Shown here piece by piece: positions 8,074-16,111 of a stretch of 25,403 nt of DNA (the first letter of the stretch is position 1; each line of letters starts with the position of its first letter). The translations under genes were made by a program, and so were the position numbers. The notes below the pieces were generated by a model. The model did no database searches, was not told where the DNA came from, and saw only the letters and a program-made list of their open reading frames with translations. Source of the DNA: an uncultured Clostridia bacterium (GTDB lineage Bacteria; Bacillota; Clostridia; Oscillospirales; Acutalibacteraceae); NCBI GenBank assembly GCA_937877675.1, contig CALEIS010000117.1, positions 1 to 25,403 of the forward strand. Reading direction: 5' to 3'.

Positions 8074-9588
8074 ATGTCTAAAAAGAAAATGGCTACTGTT
8101 GGAAAACCACCAGAAATGCTTTTGACCAACGAAGGTAAATTCATTACAAAATTTGAGTACTTCTGCGTATTGTTATCCCGTGCCGGAGGTATGTTCGGAA
8201 CAACTCTTACAGGCTCACTTGCAGCAGCATTCTTGCACGAACTTTATTATGGCCCAGCTGGTGTGGATGCTGACGGAATTGCAAAAATTCTTGCTGTTCA
8301 AACAACACTTACTACCGTTTGTGGCATTCTCTTTGGCATTATAGGAGGCTTTATAGTACAGAACTGGAAAACACGTCTTGGTAGATACCGTCATTGGTAT
8401 TTCATCTGTCTTGTTCCTACATTCTTGCTTACAGTTCTCTATTTCTATGTTCCACAGGGTTGGTCAATTCAACAGATGAATCTTCTGCGCTATGGTATAG
8501 CTTGCTGTCAATCTGCATTCAACGTCTTTACTACTCATAGCCAAAACCTTGTTCAGGTAATTTCACCTAACCACAACGAAAAGAAAAAAGTTGCTACAAT
8601 CTGGCAGTTATCATACTATATCGGATACGGCGGAGCATATATTGGCACATTTGTTTATGGTCTCTTCAGCGACGATAAGAATCAGATGTATATGACTCTT
8701 GCAATTGTTGCAGCTGCTGTTACTGCTTTCGGCAACCTTATGTGTGGTATCTTCTGTAAAGAAAGAATTGAACTTCCAAAGAAAAAGAAGGTTAAAGTGT
8801 CAAAGGCAATGTTTGCACTTTTCAAGTATAAAAATTACCGTGCTTTCCACGCGATGCAGTGGGTTAATGCTTTTGCTATGCTTGGTAAAATGTCCACATA
8901 TCTCGCAGCAATTACAGTTGGTTCATCAAAGAATCTTCTGCTTACACTTCCTACAGCTGTCGGTACTGTAGTTGGTAACCTTATTACCACTAAGCTTTCA
9001 AAGAAATATGAACCAACAAAGCTTCTCAAATTCTGTGGTATCTATTCACCTGTTGCTTCATTCGTGCTTTTCGGCATCTGTTTTTTAGAAGCAAAAATGG
9101 GTATAAAATTCTTTGAAGGTTGGAATAGCATTTTCTTCTATGTATTTTATTTCATTTTCGGTGTTGGTATTGGTGTTCAGGAACTTTCAAAATCTCACTT
9201 TGATGTTGAATTCTATGATTATCTTGAATGGCAGACCGGTGAAAGAATGGAAGCAATTCAGGGTATTGTTCCTGGTTGGGTTAACTCTGCTTGTGTTTAT
9301 TTGAGAGACCTTGCAGTTCCATATATGATTGCTTGGGCAGGTTACATGTCATCAGCAGAGGGTGACCTTGTTAAAACAATGCAAGCCCAACCTACATATC
9401 TTGATACCTGTCTTAAAATTCTCGCTTTCCTCCTCTTCGGCTACACACTTGCAAATGTTCTTAAGGCTATTATCCTTAAACTCTTCTATGATATTGAAGG
9501 CGAAAAGAAAGAACAGATGTATCGTGAACTTGAGATTATCAGAGCTAAACGACACGAAGAAAATCTCGCATTAGAAAACAAGGAATGA
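8074..9588 (+). CDS. GPH (MelB-like) glycoside/cation symporter
   Basis: Membrane transporter of 504 residues of the glycoside-pentoside-hexuronide group within MFS, which imports sugars with H+ or Na+. About twelve hydrophobic segments are visible. The family loop TRLGRYRHW lies at 100-108, followed later by the central cytoplasmic loop with KKKKVKVSKAMFALFKYKNYR and the second-half helices. By eye, the acidic residue that normally begins the DxTxxxxGR motif and binds the cation in MelB is replaced by Gln96, so the coupling ion may differ. It has its own promoter and is followed by a strong terminator, making it at least partly a separate transcript within the glycoside locus. The substrate is probably a rhamnoside or other small glycoside; this is inferred from neighbours. 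Confidence 0.83.
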   Translation: MSKKKMATVGKPPEMLLTNEGKFITKFEYFCVLLSRAGGMFGTTLTGSLAAAFLHELYYGPAGVDADGIAKILAVQTTLTTVCGILFGIIGGFIVQNWKTRLGRYRHWYFICLVPTFLLTVLYFYVPQGWSIQQMNLLRYGIACCQSAFNVFTTHSQNLVQVISPNHNEKKKVATIWQLSYYIGYGGAYIGTFVYGLFSDDKNQMYMTLAIVAAAVTAFGNLMCGIFCKERIELPKKKKVKVSKAMFALFKYKNYRAFHAMQWVNAFAMLGKMSTYLAAITVGSSKNLLLTLPTAVGTVVGNLITTKLSKKYEPTKLLKFCGIYSPVASFVLFGICFLEAKMGIKFFEGWNSIFFYVFYFIFGVGIGVQELSKSHFDVEFYDYLEWQTGERMEAIQGIVPGWVNSACVYLRDLAVPYMIAWAGYMSSAEGDLVKTMQAQPTYLDTCLKILAFLLFGYTLANVLKAIILKLFYDIEGEKKEQMYRELEIIRAKRHEENLALENKE

Positions 9589-9599
9589 AACTAAAGCGA

Positions 9600-9634
9600 A
9601 ACCTCCTTGCGAAAGCGGGGAGGTTATTTTTTTC
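9600..9634 (+). terminator. Strong terminator between symporter and phosphodiesterase genes
   Basis: 11-bp stem (9600-9610 with 9615-9625) including two G-T pairs, closed by a GAAA tetraloop and followed by attttttt. It lies only 23 bases before the next Shine-Dalgarno-start unit, with no obvious promoter between, so it may tune downstream expression by partial read-through. Confidence 0.88.
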
Positions 9635-9657
9635 ATAAACACACAGGAGGACTGAAT

Positions 9658-10575
9658 ATGTCAAAAAGATATTCACATGTAATTGTAATAGGTGTTGATG
9701 GTGCAGGAAGTTGGTTCAAGAATGCCGAAACACCAAATTTTGACCATATTTTTGAAAATGGTGCGGTTACATATACAGCTCTCTCATCAAAACCCACTAT
9801 CAGTGCTGAATGTTGGGGTTCGATGCTTATTGGCGTTGGTCCTGAAATTCACAAACTGACAAATCGTAAAGTTTCGATTCTCCCCTATCCTATTTGGTCA
9901 AAATTCCCCACAGTATTTCGTCGTATAAGAAAAGTTTATCCTGAAGCAGAATTAGGTTCATACTGTGACTGGAATCCAATTACAAAGGGAATTGTTGAAA
10001 AATTTATAGGTGTTTCTCACGCAACGGCAAGAGACAAGGAATTAACGCCCATTATTTGCGATTATATTCGTGATAAAAAGCCTGATTTTCTCTTTATTCA
10101 CTTTGACAGTACTGACGGAGCAGGTCATAAATACGGTTATGGAACACCGGAACATGTCAAAGCTATAAATGTTGTTGACAAGCTTATTGGAGATGTTTAT
10201 TCTGCCATAGAAAGTGCAGATATACTCGAAGACACTCTCTTTATGGTTATAGCAGACCATGGTGGTACAAATCCTGGAAACGGTAAAGGTGGAAGCCATG
10301 GTGGCTGGACAGACGAAGAAAAATATGTTACTTTTGCCGCTGTTGGTAAGGGTGTGAATAATACAGAAATTCAAACAATGAATATTCGTGACCTGGCAGC
10401 TATTATTCTTTATGCTATGGGCATAGAGGCTCCTGAATTTAACGAAAGAGGTTGGACATCACAAGTTCCTGAAAAGTTATTCCTTGATTATAAGGGCAAA
10501 TATCGTGACATCTCTCACCTTACAGGTGCTGCTCCCAGAATTTCAAAAACACATCACAAATCCGAGCTTATATAA
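9658..10575 (+). CDS. Type I phosphodiesterase / nucleotide pyrophosphatase family enzyme (alkaline phosphatase superfamily)
   Basis: Two-metal hydrolase of phosphodiesters or pyrophosphates, 305 residues, with no signal peptide and therefore cytosolic. The metal ligands appear in family order: Asp14 (VDG), nucleophile Ser49 in KPTISAECW, Asp153 and His157 in DGAGHKYG, Asp200-His201 in ADHGG, and His214 in SHGG. The nucleophile is Ser where eukaryotic NPPs have Thr. Start chosen at ATG 9658 because acaggagg (9642-9649) lies at perfect spacing; the upstream in-frame ATG at 9607 lies inside the terminator. Together with the GDPD-like protein and the organophosphate antiporter nearby it suggests processing of a phosphodiester-containing substrate. 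The exact substrate cannot be read from the sequence. Confidence 0.87.
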   Translation: MSKRYSHVIVIGVDGAGSWFKNAETPNFDHIFENGAVTYTALSSKPTISAECWGSMLIGVGPEIHKLTNRKVSILPYPIWSKFPTVFRRIRKVYPEAELGSYCDWNPITKGIVEKFIGVSHATARDKELTPIICDYIRDKKPDFLFIHFDSTDGAGHKYGYGTPEHVKAINVVDKLIGDVYSAIESADILEDTLFMVIADHGGTNPGNGKGGSHGGWTDEEKYVTFAAVGKGVNNTEIQTMNIRDLAAIILYAMGIEAPEFNERGWTSQVPEKLFLDYKGKYRDISHLTGAAPRISKTHHKSELI

Positions 10576-10613
10576 AATGCAAATACAAGAAAATAATTTA
10601 AGGTGATAACAAT

Positions 10614-11522
10614 ATGAAATTCATAAAAGTTACTGACAGCAAAAATGTTTTTGCTGATGGTATTCATGATGATACAAAGGCATTACAAGAGTGTATTGAT
10701 AAAGTAAAACAAGGTGGTACAGTCTATTTTCCTGACGGAACATATCTTGTTTCAAATGCATTGATTTTTTATTCGAATCAGACTCTTAAATTTTCCGATA
10801 ATGCCGTAATTTTAAGAAGTGATAAAAGTAAAAATATAACTAGATATCTTCTTGCTTCCTACTCTGAGCCTGAATGGAGTGGATATGAAGGTACACATGA
10901 TGTTATAATTTCAGGTGGTATATTTGATGGAAACAAAGATATTACTGAAAAATCAACCCTTGTGAATACGGTGCATTGTAAAAATATTCTCATTGAAAAT
11001 TGCCGTTTTGTTAACTGTTCTACATGGCACATGATTGAAATAAATTCAACTGAAAATGCCACAGTACAAAACTGTGTTTTTGATGGACCTACATATACAA
11101 GCATTCACGAAGAATTGCTGAATGAAGAAATTCAGTTAGACCTTGCTCACGATGGCTCATATGGTCCTGTTTATAACTGTGATGGCACACTTATTGATTT
11201 TTGCAAGGATGACACAGTTTGTTGTAATATCACTATTAAAGACAATATTTTCAAATGCGCTGGTTTCCCTGCTATTGGTCATCACGGAGATTGTGACCAC
11301 CACAATATTCTCATTGAAAACAACATCTTCGACGGACCATCAGGATTAGGTGATAAAAGCAGAGGATATATAATCTTTAGACCTAAGGTATATGACCTTA
11401 AGGTCAAAAACAACACTTTTATTTCTCCTCAATACTGCAATTCTCCTAATTACGGAATCATTTTTGAAAACCCAGATGAGAATGCAATAATGGAAGAAAA
11501 TAATACCTTTATAGGTTTTTAA
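10614..11522 (+). CDS. Right-handed beta-helix protein (pectate-lyase-3/GH28-like)
   Basis: Protein of 302 residues with the N-terminal motif DGIHDDTKALQECI and then GGTVYFPDGTY, characteristic of pectate-lyase-superfamily and GH28-like beta-helices. Repeated coils of the type ILIENCRF, ATVQNCVF, ITIKDNIF, ILIENNIF and LKVKNNTF follow, about one per 20-30 residues. There is no signal peptide, so any enzyme activity is cytosolic. It could be a lyase, hydrolase or epimerase acting on an acidic or deoxy sugar oligomer. His-rich GHHGDCDHHN near residues 222-231 may contribute to an active site or metal site. It sits between the phosphodiesterase and the PfkB kinase. The Shine-Dalgarno is aaggtg at 10599-10604. 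Confidence 0.72.
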   Translation: MKFIKVTDSKNVFADGIHDDTKALQECIDKVKQGGTVYFPDGTYLVSNALIFYSNQTLKFSDNAVILRSDKSKNITRYLLASYSEPEWSGYEGTHDVIISGGIFDGNKDITEKSTLVNTVHCKNILIENCRFVNCSTWHMIEINSTENATVQNCVFDGPTYTSIHEELLNEEIQLDLAHDGSYGPVYNCDGTLIDFCKDDTVCCNITIKDNIFKCAGFPAIGHHGDCDHHNILIENNIFDGPSGLGDKSRGYIIFRPKVYDLKVKNNTFISPQYCNSPNYGIIFENPDENAIMEENNTFIGF

Positions 11523-11556
11523 ACAAAAAAACAATATAATTTAAAGGAGAACAAAA

Positions 11557-12444
11557 ATGAAAAAATATGAATCAATGATTATAGGACATATAAGTAAAGA
11601 TTTTAATATCGACCATTTGGATAACGAAGTGGCAAACTATGGCGGAGCTGTAATTTATTCAAGTGCTTCTGCTTACGCCTTGGGACATAAAGTTTTAGCA
11701 GTAACAAAAATAAGTCACGAAGACCTTTGCACACTTTCAGCATTTGTAATTCCAGAAGAGGATGTTTGCGCCATAGAATGTGAAAGTTCTTGTTCTATAA
11801 GAAACAAGTATTTCACAGCAGATAAAGAGCGTCGTGATTGTACATGCCTTTCAGTGGGTACACCTTTTGATATCAAAGATATTCCTGCAGATGCAGAAGC
11901 TGAAATTTATCATTTTGCAGGTCTTATTTATGGTGATTTTCCAAATGATTTGATAAAGAAATGTGCCGAAAAAGGTAAGGTTGCAGTTGATGTTCAAACT
12001 TGTCTTCGCCATGTTAACAAAGAAAATGGTAAAATGTATTTTGAAGACTGGGCATGTAAAAAAGAAATGCTTCCTTACGTAACTTTTCTTAAAACTGATG
12101 CTGCTGAGGCAGAAATTCTGACAGGTACATCGGATAGAGTTGAAGCTGCAAAAATCCTTCATTCATGGGGTGCAAAGGAAATTCTTATTACTCACAACAC
12201 AGAAGTTCTTGCCTATGATGGTGAAAACATCTATACATGTCCTATAAAATCAAGAAACTTAAGTGGAAGAACTGGCAGAGGTGATACTACTTTTGCAGCA
12301 TATATAAACGAAAGACTTACAAAAGATATTCCAACAGCACTTCTTTATGCTACAGCAACAGTTTCACTTAAAATGGAAACTCCTGGAGCTTTCAAAGGTA
12401 CAAAAGACGATGTTGAAGAATATATCAGAGAGTTCTACGCATAA
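11557..12444 (+). CDS. PfkB-family carbohydrate (or nucleoside) kinase
   Basis: Ribokinase-fold kinase of 295 residues. The C-terminal PfkB signature reads GRTGRGDTTFAAYI, with the anion hole and catalytic base Asp243; most relatives have GAGD, here GRGD. An N-terminal substrate-binding Gly pair (YGGAVIYSS) and the LKTDAAEAEILTG segment at 178-190, equivalent to the KPNxxE motif, are present. It phosphorylates a small sugar, polyol or nucleoside released by the upstream enzymes; which one is not clear. The start has an excellent Shine-Dalgarno (aaaggag). The OPA transporter begins three bases after its stop, so the two are probably translationally coupled. Confidence 0.85.
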   Translation: MKKYESMIIGHISKDFNIDHLDNEVANYGGAVIYSSASAYALGHKVLAVTKISHEDLCTLSAFVIPEEDVCAIECESSCSIRNKYFTADKERRDCTCLSVGTPFDIKDIPADAEAEIYHFAGLIYGDFPNDLIKKCAEKGKVAVDVQTCLRHVNKENGKMYFEDWACKKEMLPYVTFLKTDAAEAEILTGTSDRVEAAKILHSWGAKEILITHNTEVLAYDGENIYTCPIKSRNLSGRTGRGDTTFAAYINERLTKDIPTALLYATATVSLKMETPGAFKGTKDDVEEYIREFYA

Positions 12445-12447
12445 AAA

Positions 12448-13665
12448 ATGGTAAATTCATTAAGCGATAAAAAATCAAATTTTCTTATTTTTCTTTGTTG
12501 GGCGGCTTATACTTTTGCTTATGTAGCAAGGCTTAATTATAATGCTTCGATGGTAGAAATACTGTCCCAACTCGGTACCACTAAAGAGGCAGCCGGCACT
12601 GTAAGTTCATTTTTCTTTTTTGCTTATGGTGCAGGTCAACTGGTAAATGGTTTGCTCTCAAAAAAATATAATACAAAATATTCTGTCTCTATTGCACTTG
12701 TAGGGTCTTGCATCTTAAATTTTGCAATGACATTGTGTGCAGACATAAACGAGATGAAGTTCGTTTGGTTTTTTAATGGTGTATTCCAGTCAATTCTTTG
12801 GTCATCACTTATCAAAACCTTGTCAGATAACCTTGCAGACAATAAACTATCTAAAGCAGTTATGGTAATGAGTACAACCATAGCTACAGGTACATTTATG
12901 GCTTACGGGTTTGCAGCACTTTTCTCATATCTCCATTTAAGTTGGAATTTAATATTCTATGTAGCTTCGGTACTTGTGGGAATTGTAGCTGTGCTATGGT
13001 TTATTGGAATAAACACTATCCAAAACACAAAACAGAAAATAAGCGTTGATAAGAAATCAACAAAAAACAACATATCACTTACACCAGTTCTTGTTGTCAG
13101 TATTGTTGTTGTGCTAATTTCAGCAATATCCAATGGTTTTATAAAAGATGGGATAACCACTTGGGTTCCCTCAATTTTAAAAGAGGAATTCGGTGTTTCT
13201 TCGTCTTTATCAATTATTGTGACTTTGCTCCTTCCAGTGTTATCTATCTTCGGCACTTCCCTAGTAAATGCACTACATAAAAAACAAAAAAATGAAAATG
13301 TCCTCAATGGTATTTTCTACTTTGCAACAGTCATTTTAGCAGGATTTATTATTCTTACATTAAATCTTAAATCAGTACCACTTACCCTTGCACTTTTCTG
13401 TGGAATCGCATGTTTAATGTCATCGGTCAATATTGTTATTACAAATATTGTACCGCTTTATTCTAGAGAAAAAATGGACTCTGGTCTTTTAGCGGGACTG
13501 CTTAACACATTCTGTTATATTGGAAGCACTCTAGCTACATCCTTGCTCGGCAAAATCGCAGATACCAAGGGTTGGAATGCTGTGCTTATATGTATTTTTG
13601 TCCTTACAGTTATTTCTTTTATTGTATGCTGCATTTCAGTATTGTTAAAGAAAAAACATAACTAA
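12448..13665 (+). CDS. MFS transporter of the organophosphate:phosphate antiporter type (GlpT/UhpC-like)
   Basis: Membrane protein of 405 residues with about twelve helices. The first helix ends in VARLNYNASM (Arg28), matching the conserved (G)RxNxxxxM region of GlpT, UhpT and UhpC. GAGQLVNGLLSKK at 61-73 corresponds to the family loop GxGqxxxGxlaDR. It would exchange a sugar phosphate or glycerol phosphate for phosphate, or act as a UhpC-like sensor. It is shorter than most OPA members. It has no separate Shine-Dalgarno of note and starts three bases after the kinase stop. Its place beside two phosphodiesterases supports an organophosphate substrate, but this remains inference. Confidence 0.8.
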   Translation: MVNSLSDKKSNFLIFLCWAAYTFAYVARLNYNASMVEILSQLGTTKEAAGTVSSFFFFAYGAGQLVNGLLSKKYNTKYSVSIALVGSCILNFAMTLCADINEMKFVWFFNGVFQSILWSSLIKTLSDNLADNKLSKAVMVMSTTIATGTFMAYGFAALFSYLHLSWNLIFYVASVLVGIVAVLWFIGINTIQNTKQKISVDKKSTKNNISLTPVLVVSIVVVLISAISNGFIKDGITTWVPSILKEEFGVSSSLSIIVTLLLPVLSIFGTSLVNALHKKQKNENVLNGIFYFATVILAGFIILTLNLKSVPLTLALFCGIACLMSSVNIVITNIVPLYSREKMDSGLLAGLLNTFCYIGSTLATSLLGKIADTKGWNAVLICIFVLTVISFIVCCISVLLKKKHN

Positions 13666-13681
13666 GACTCAATTAAAATCA

Positions 13682-13731
13682 AAAAGCCTATGAAGTTTAA
13701 ATCTAACCTCATAGGCTTTTAAATTTTTTTA
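13682..13731 (+). terminator. Terminator ending the glycoside/organophosphate operon
   Basis: Perfect 12-bp stem aaaagcctatga (13682-13693) with its complement (13709-13720), a 15-base loop, then aaattttttta. The mirror-image A-run before it could let it work on both strands. Confidence 0.92.
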
Positions 13732-13772
13732 TTCTAAAAAATCTATTTTTTGACATTATGTGATTATTAAGG

Positions 13773-13801
13773 TTGAGTTTATAAATTTGGTGTGGTATAA
13801 T
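13773..13801 (+). promoter_or_regulatory. Strong extended -10 promoter of the Ig-like / BY-kinase operon
   Basis: -35 TTGAGT (13773-13778), a 17-base spacer, and consensus -10 TATAAT (13796-13801) preceded by TGG (extended -10). The predicted leader is about 70 bases with no clear hairpin and ends in aaaggtgg before the ATG at 13880. Confidence 0.8.
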
Positions 13802-13879
13802 AAATTGTTAACATATACCTTTTAGTTATATTATATATAGTAAGTCAGTTTTTTGCGATTAGGTTAAAGGTGGAAGACG

Positions 13880-14698
13880 ATGAAATATTTACGTTTGATA
13901 GTAATCTTACTGTTTTTAATATCCCTTGGTGGAGTAGCATACACCATGTACACACTCTCTATACAAGATGTTACCTCTCCTGTTATTACTGCTGAATATG
14001 ACGAAATTCATATAAGTGTAAATGATAATGAAGATGTTTTATTTAACGGACTCACTGCTATTGATGATAGAGACGGAGATATAACCGACCAAATTATAAT
14101 AGAACGTGTTTCTCGATTTTCAGAAATAGGTGTTTGTCAAGTCAACTATGTTGTTTTTGATAAGGAAAATAATATAGGCAGATACCAGCGAACTTTATAT
14201 TACGACGACTATGTTGCTCCTCGTCTTCATTTTGACAGACCAATGTTACACTATGCCGCTGAAGATATTTCTGCTCTTAGTGGAGTACGATTAATCGACT
14301 GTATCGATGGTGACATATCACATAAGTTAAAGCTTGAAGCATCTAATGTGGCTGCTAGTGTACCGGGAATCTATGAAATAGAGATATCCGCAGTATCTGA
14401 CTTTGGTGATGAGATTCACGTGCGCTTACCTCTAAACATCATAGAATATTCTGCAGACACACCTGTAATCACTCTTAGTCAGTATTTAGTTTACACTAAA
14501 AAGGGACAAGAAATTGACCCATTGACCTATATAACCAGCGTTACTGACAGTAATGGTGTTGAAATGGATATAGCAGACGTTAAGGTCAACAGTCAGGTAG
14601 ATTTTCAAAAAGAAGGTGCAGGTCAAATGCTTTTGGAAATTACCAATAAGCATGGAGTGACCGGCATCACATATTTGACAGTTATAGTTGAGGCATAA
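13880..14698 (+). CDS. Membrane-anchored protein with three Ig-like (DUF5011-type) domains
   Basis: Of 272 residues, about 5-26 form an N-terminal hydrophobic signal anchor preceded by MKYLR. The rest should be extracellular. Three beta-sandwich units follow, at roughly 31-108, 109-188 and 190-272. The first two carry the characteristic AxDDRDGDIT and CIDGDISHK turns of DUF5011/HYR-like Ig domains, and each starts with a xxPxI/L strand; the third is more divergent. There is no sortase motif, so it stays tethered by the N-terminal helix. It is the first gene behind the promoter at 13773 and ends six bases before the first Wzz/BY-kinase. It may be an extracellular partner of the Wzz-like ectodomains or of the exported product. 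Function unknown. Confidence 0.8.
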   Translation: MKYLRLIVILLFLISLGGVAYTMYTLSIQDVTSPVITAEYDEIHISVNDNEDVLFNGLTAIDDRDGDITDQIIIERVSRFSEIGVCQVNYVVFDKENNIGRYQRTLYYDDYVAPRLHFDRPMLHYAAEDISALSGVRLIDCIDGDISHKLKLEASNVAASVPGIYEIEISAVSDFGDEIHVRLPLNIIEYSADTPVITLSQYLVYTKKGQEIDPLTYITSVTDSNGVEMDIADVKVNSQVDFQKEGAGQMLLEITNKHGVTGITYLTVIVEA

Positions 14699-14704
14699 GG
14701 AAAA

Positions 14705-16084
14705 ATGGGAAAGAAAAAATTATTTAGTTTTGACAACTTACATTTGTCCATAGTCATAAAAGATGTTTTCTTAAACTTTTGGGTTGTTATTCTGGCTATG
14801 GCAACTGTTTGTATGGGAATATTTACATACGAAAAGATGTTATATAAACCACAATATAAGTCTGAAGCAACATTTGTGGTCTCCCCTCGTAGTAACGGTT
14901 CATATGTGGGATTCTATGCTTCCTTGAACACAACCAGCGAAATGGCAGGTGTGTTTAGTGAGGTTTTCACTAGTGATGTGTTAAAAAGAATCATTCGTGA
15001 GGACCTTAATGAACCAAATTTATCATTTACCATAAATGCAAGTGTTGCAGAAGGCACCAATATTCTTTGTGTTAGTGCAGTTTCAGATTCTCCTAAAAAT
15101 GCACAATCCGTAATGTTGTCATTAATTGACAATTACGGAGAAGTTTCGGAGTACCTTTTCGATGGTGTGGTATTAGATACCTTGAAATCACCACAAGTTG
15201 TCACTACACCTTGTAACCCTTTAAACACAACTCTCTATATGGCTTTAGGTGTTGCTGCCGCTGCAGTTGTTACAATAGCAATTATAGTATTCCTTTCTGT
15301 AACAAGAAAAACAATTAAGACAAGGGATTCTGCTAAATTCTATATGGGTGAATCTCCTTTAGGTATTCTGTTAAAAGTAAAAAAACACAGAAAAAATCAA
15401 AAAATTAAAAAATATAAAAAAGCCCCTCTTCTTATAACTAATATAGCTACAGGCTTTAGTTATGTTGAGTCCATGATGCAGACTTCGCATAAAATATTTC
15501 ATAAAATGCGCAAAAACAACCAGAAAGTATTGCTGGTAACAAGTTGTGCAGAAAATGAAGGTAAATCTACTATTGCTTCCAATTTAGCATTATATATGGA
15601 GAAACATGGTAAGCGTGTTGCTTTGGTCGATTTCGACTTGCGACATCCTTCAATACAAACCATTTTCTCTGACTCCAACAATTCATATGACATGTACGAT
15701 ATATACGACTGTCTTAACAGTGGGATATCTGACACTTTAGGAAACGGAAATAAAAAATTAGAAATCGTTTATTGCAGTAAGCCATTCCGTCATCCTGATA
15801 AATTTTTAACCAGTGAACAAATAGAAACATTCATCTATGAATTGCAAAAAAGATTTGATTATGTTGTTATAGACAGTTCACCATATACTGTTGCTGCGGA
15901 TACTGGTATGATTTTACAGCATGCAGATTCAGTTGTCATGGTTGTTCGTCAAGACTGGGTTCCACACCAAATTCTTCAAGATATAGCCGAAGAACTAGAT
16001 ACCGGAAAAGCTGAATACTTGGGATATATTCTCAACAATTATCGTCACAGACATACTTTACACATTTTTAATGAAAAATCGTAA
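14705..16084 (+). CDS. Wzz/BY-kinase fusion protein 1 (no tyrosine tail)
   Basis: Polysaccharide co-polymerase-like membrane module fused to a bacterial tyrosine kinase domain, 459 residues. TM helices lie at about 24-41 and 177-199 with an extracellular Wzz-like loop between. A basic linker is followed by the cytoplasmic kinase: Walker A SCAENEGKST (280-289, Lys287), Walker A' ALVDFDLRHP (306-315, Asp309 and Asp311) and Walker B YVVIDSSP (Asp390). The C terminus (YRHRHTLHIFNEKS) lacks the tyrosine cluster of autophosphorylating BY-kinases, so it may act as a partner or be phosphorylated elsewhere. No glycosyltransferase, Wzx or Wzy gene is nearby. It starts six bases after the Ig-like gene and is followed by a paralogue. 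Confidence 0.88.
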   Translation: MGKKKLFSFDNLHLSIVIKDVFLNFWVVILAMATVCMGIFTYEKMLYKPQYKSEATFVVSPRSNGSYVGFYASLNTTSEMAGVFSEVFTSDVLKRIIREDLNEPNLSFTINASVAEGTNILCVSAVSDSPKNAQSVMLSLIDNYGEVSEYLFDGVVLDTLKSPQVVTTPCNPLNTTLYMALGVAAAAVVTIAIIVFLSVTRKTIKTRDSAKFYMGESPLGILLKVKKHRKNQKIKKYKKAPLLITNIATGFSYVESMMQTSHKIFHKMRKNNQKVLLVTSCAENEGKSTIASNLALYMEKHGKRVALVDFDLRHPSIQTIFSDSNNSYDMYDIYDCLNSGISDTLGNGNKKLEIVYCSKPFRHPDKFLTSEQIETFIYELQKRFDYVVIDSSPYTVAADTGMILQHADSVVMVVRQDWVPHQILQDIAEELDTGKAEYLGYILNNYRHRHTLHIFNEKS

Positions 16085-16111
16085 TACAAGAATGAAAAGC
16101 AGGTGAAAAAC

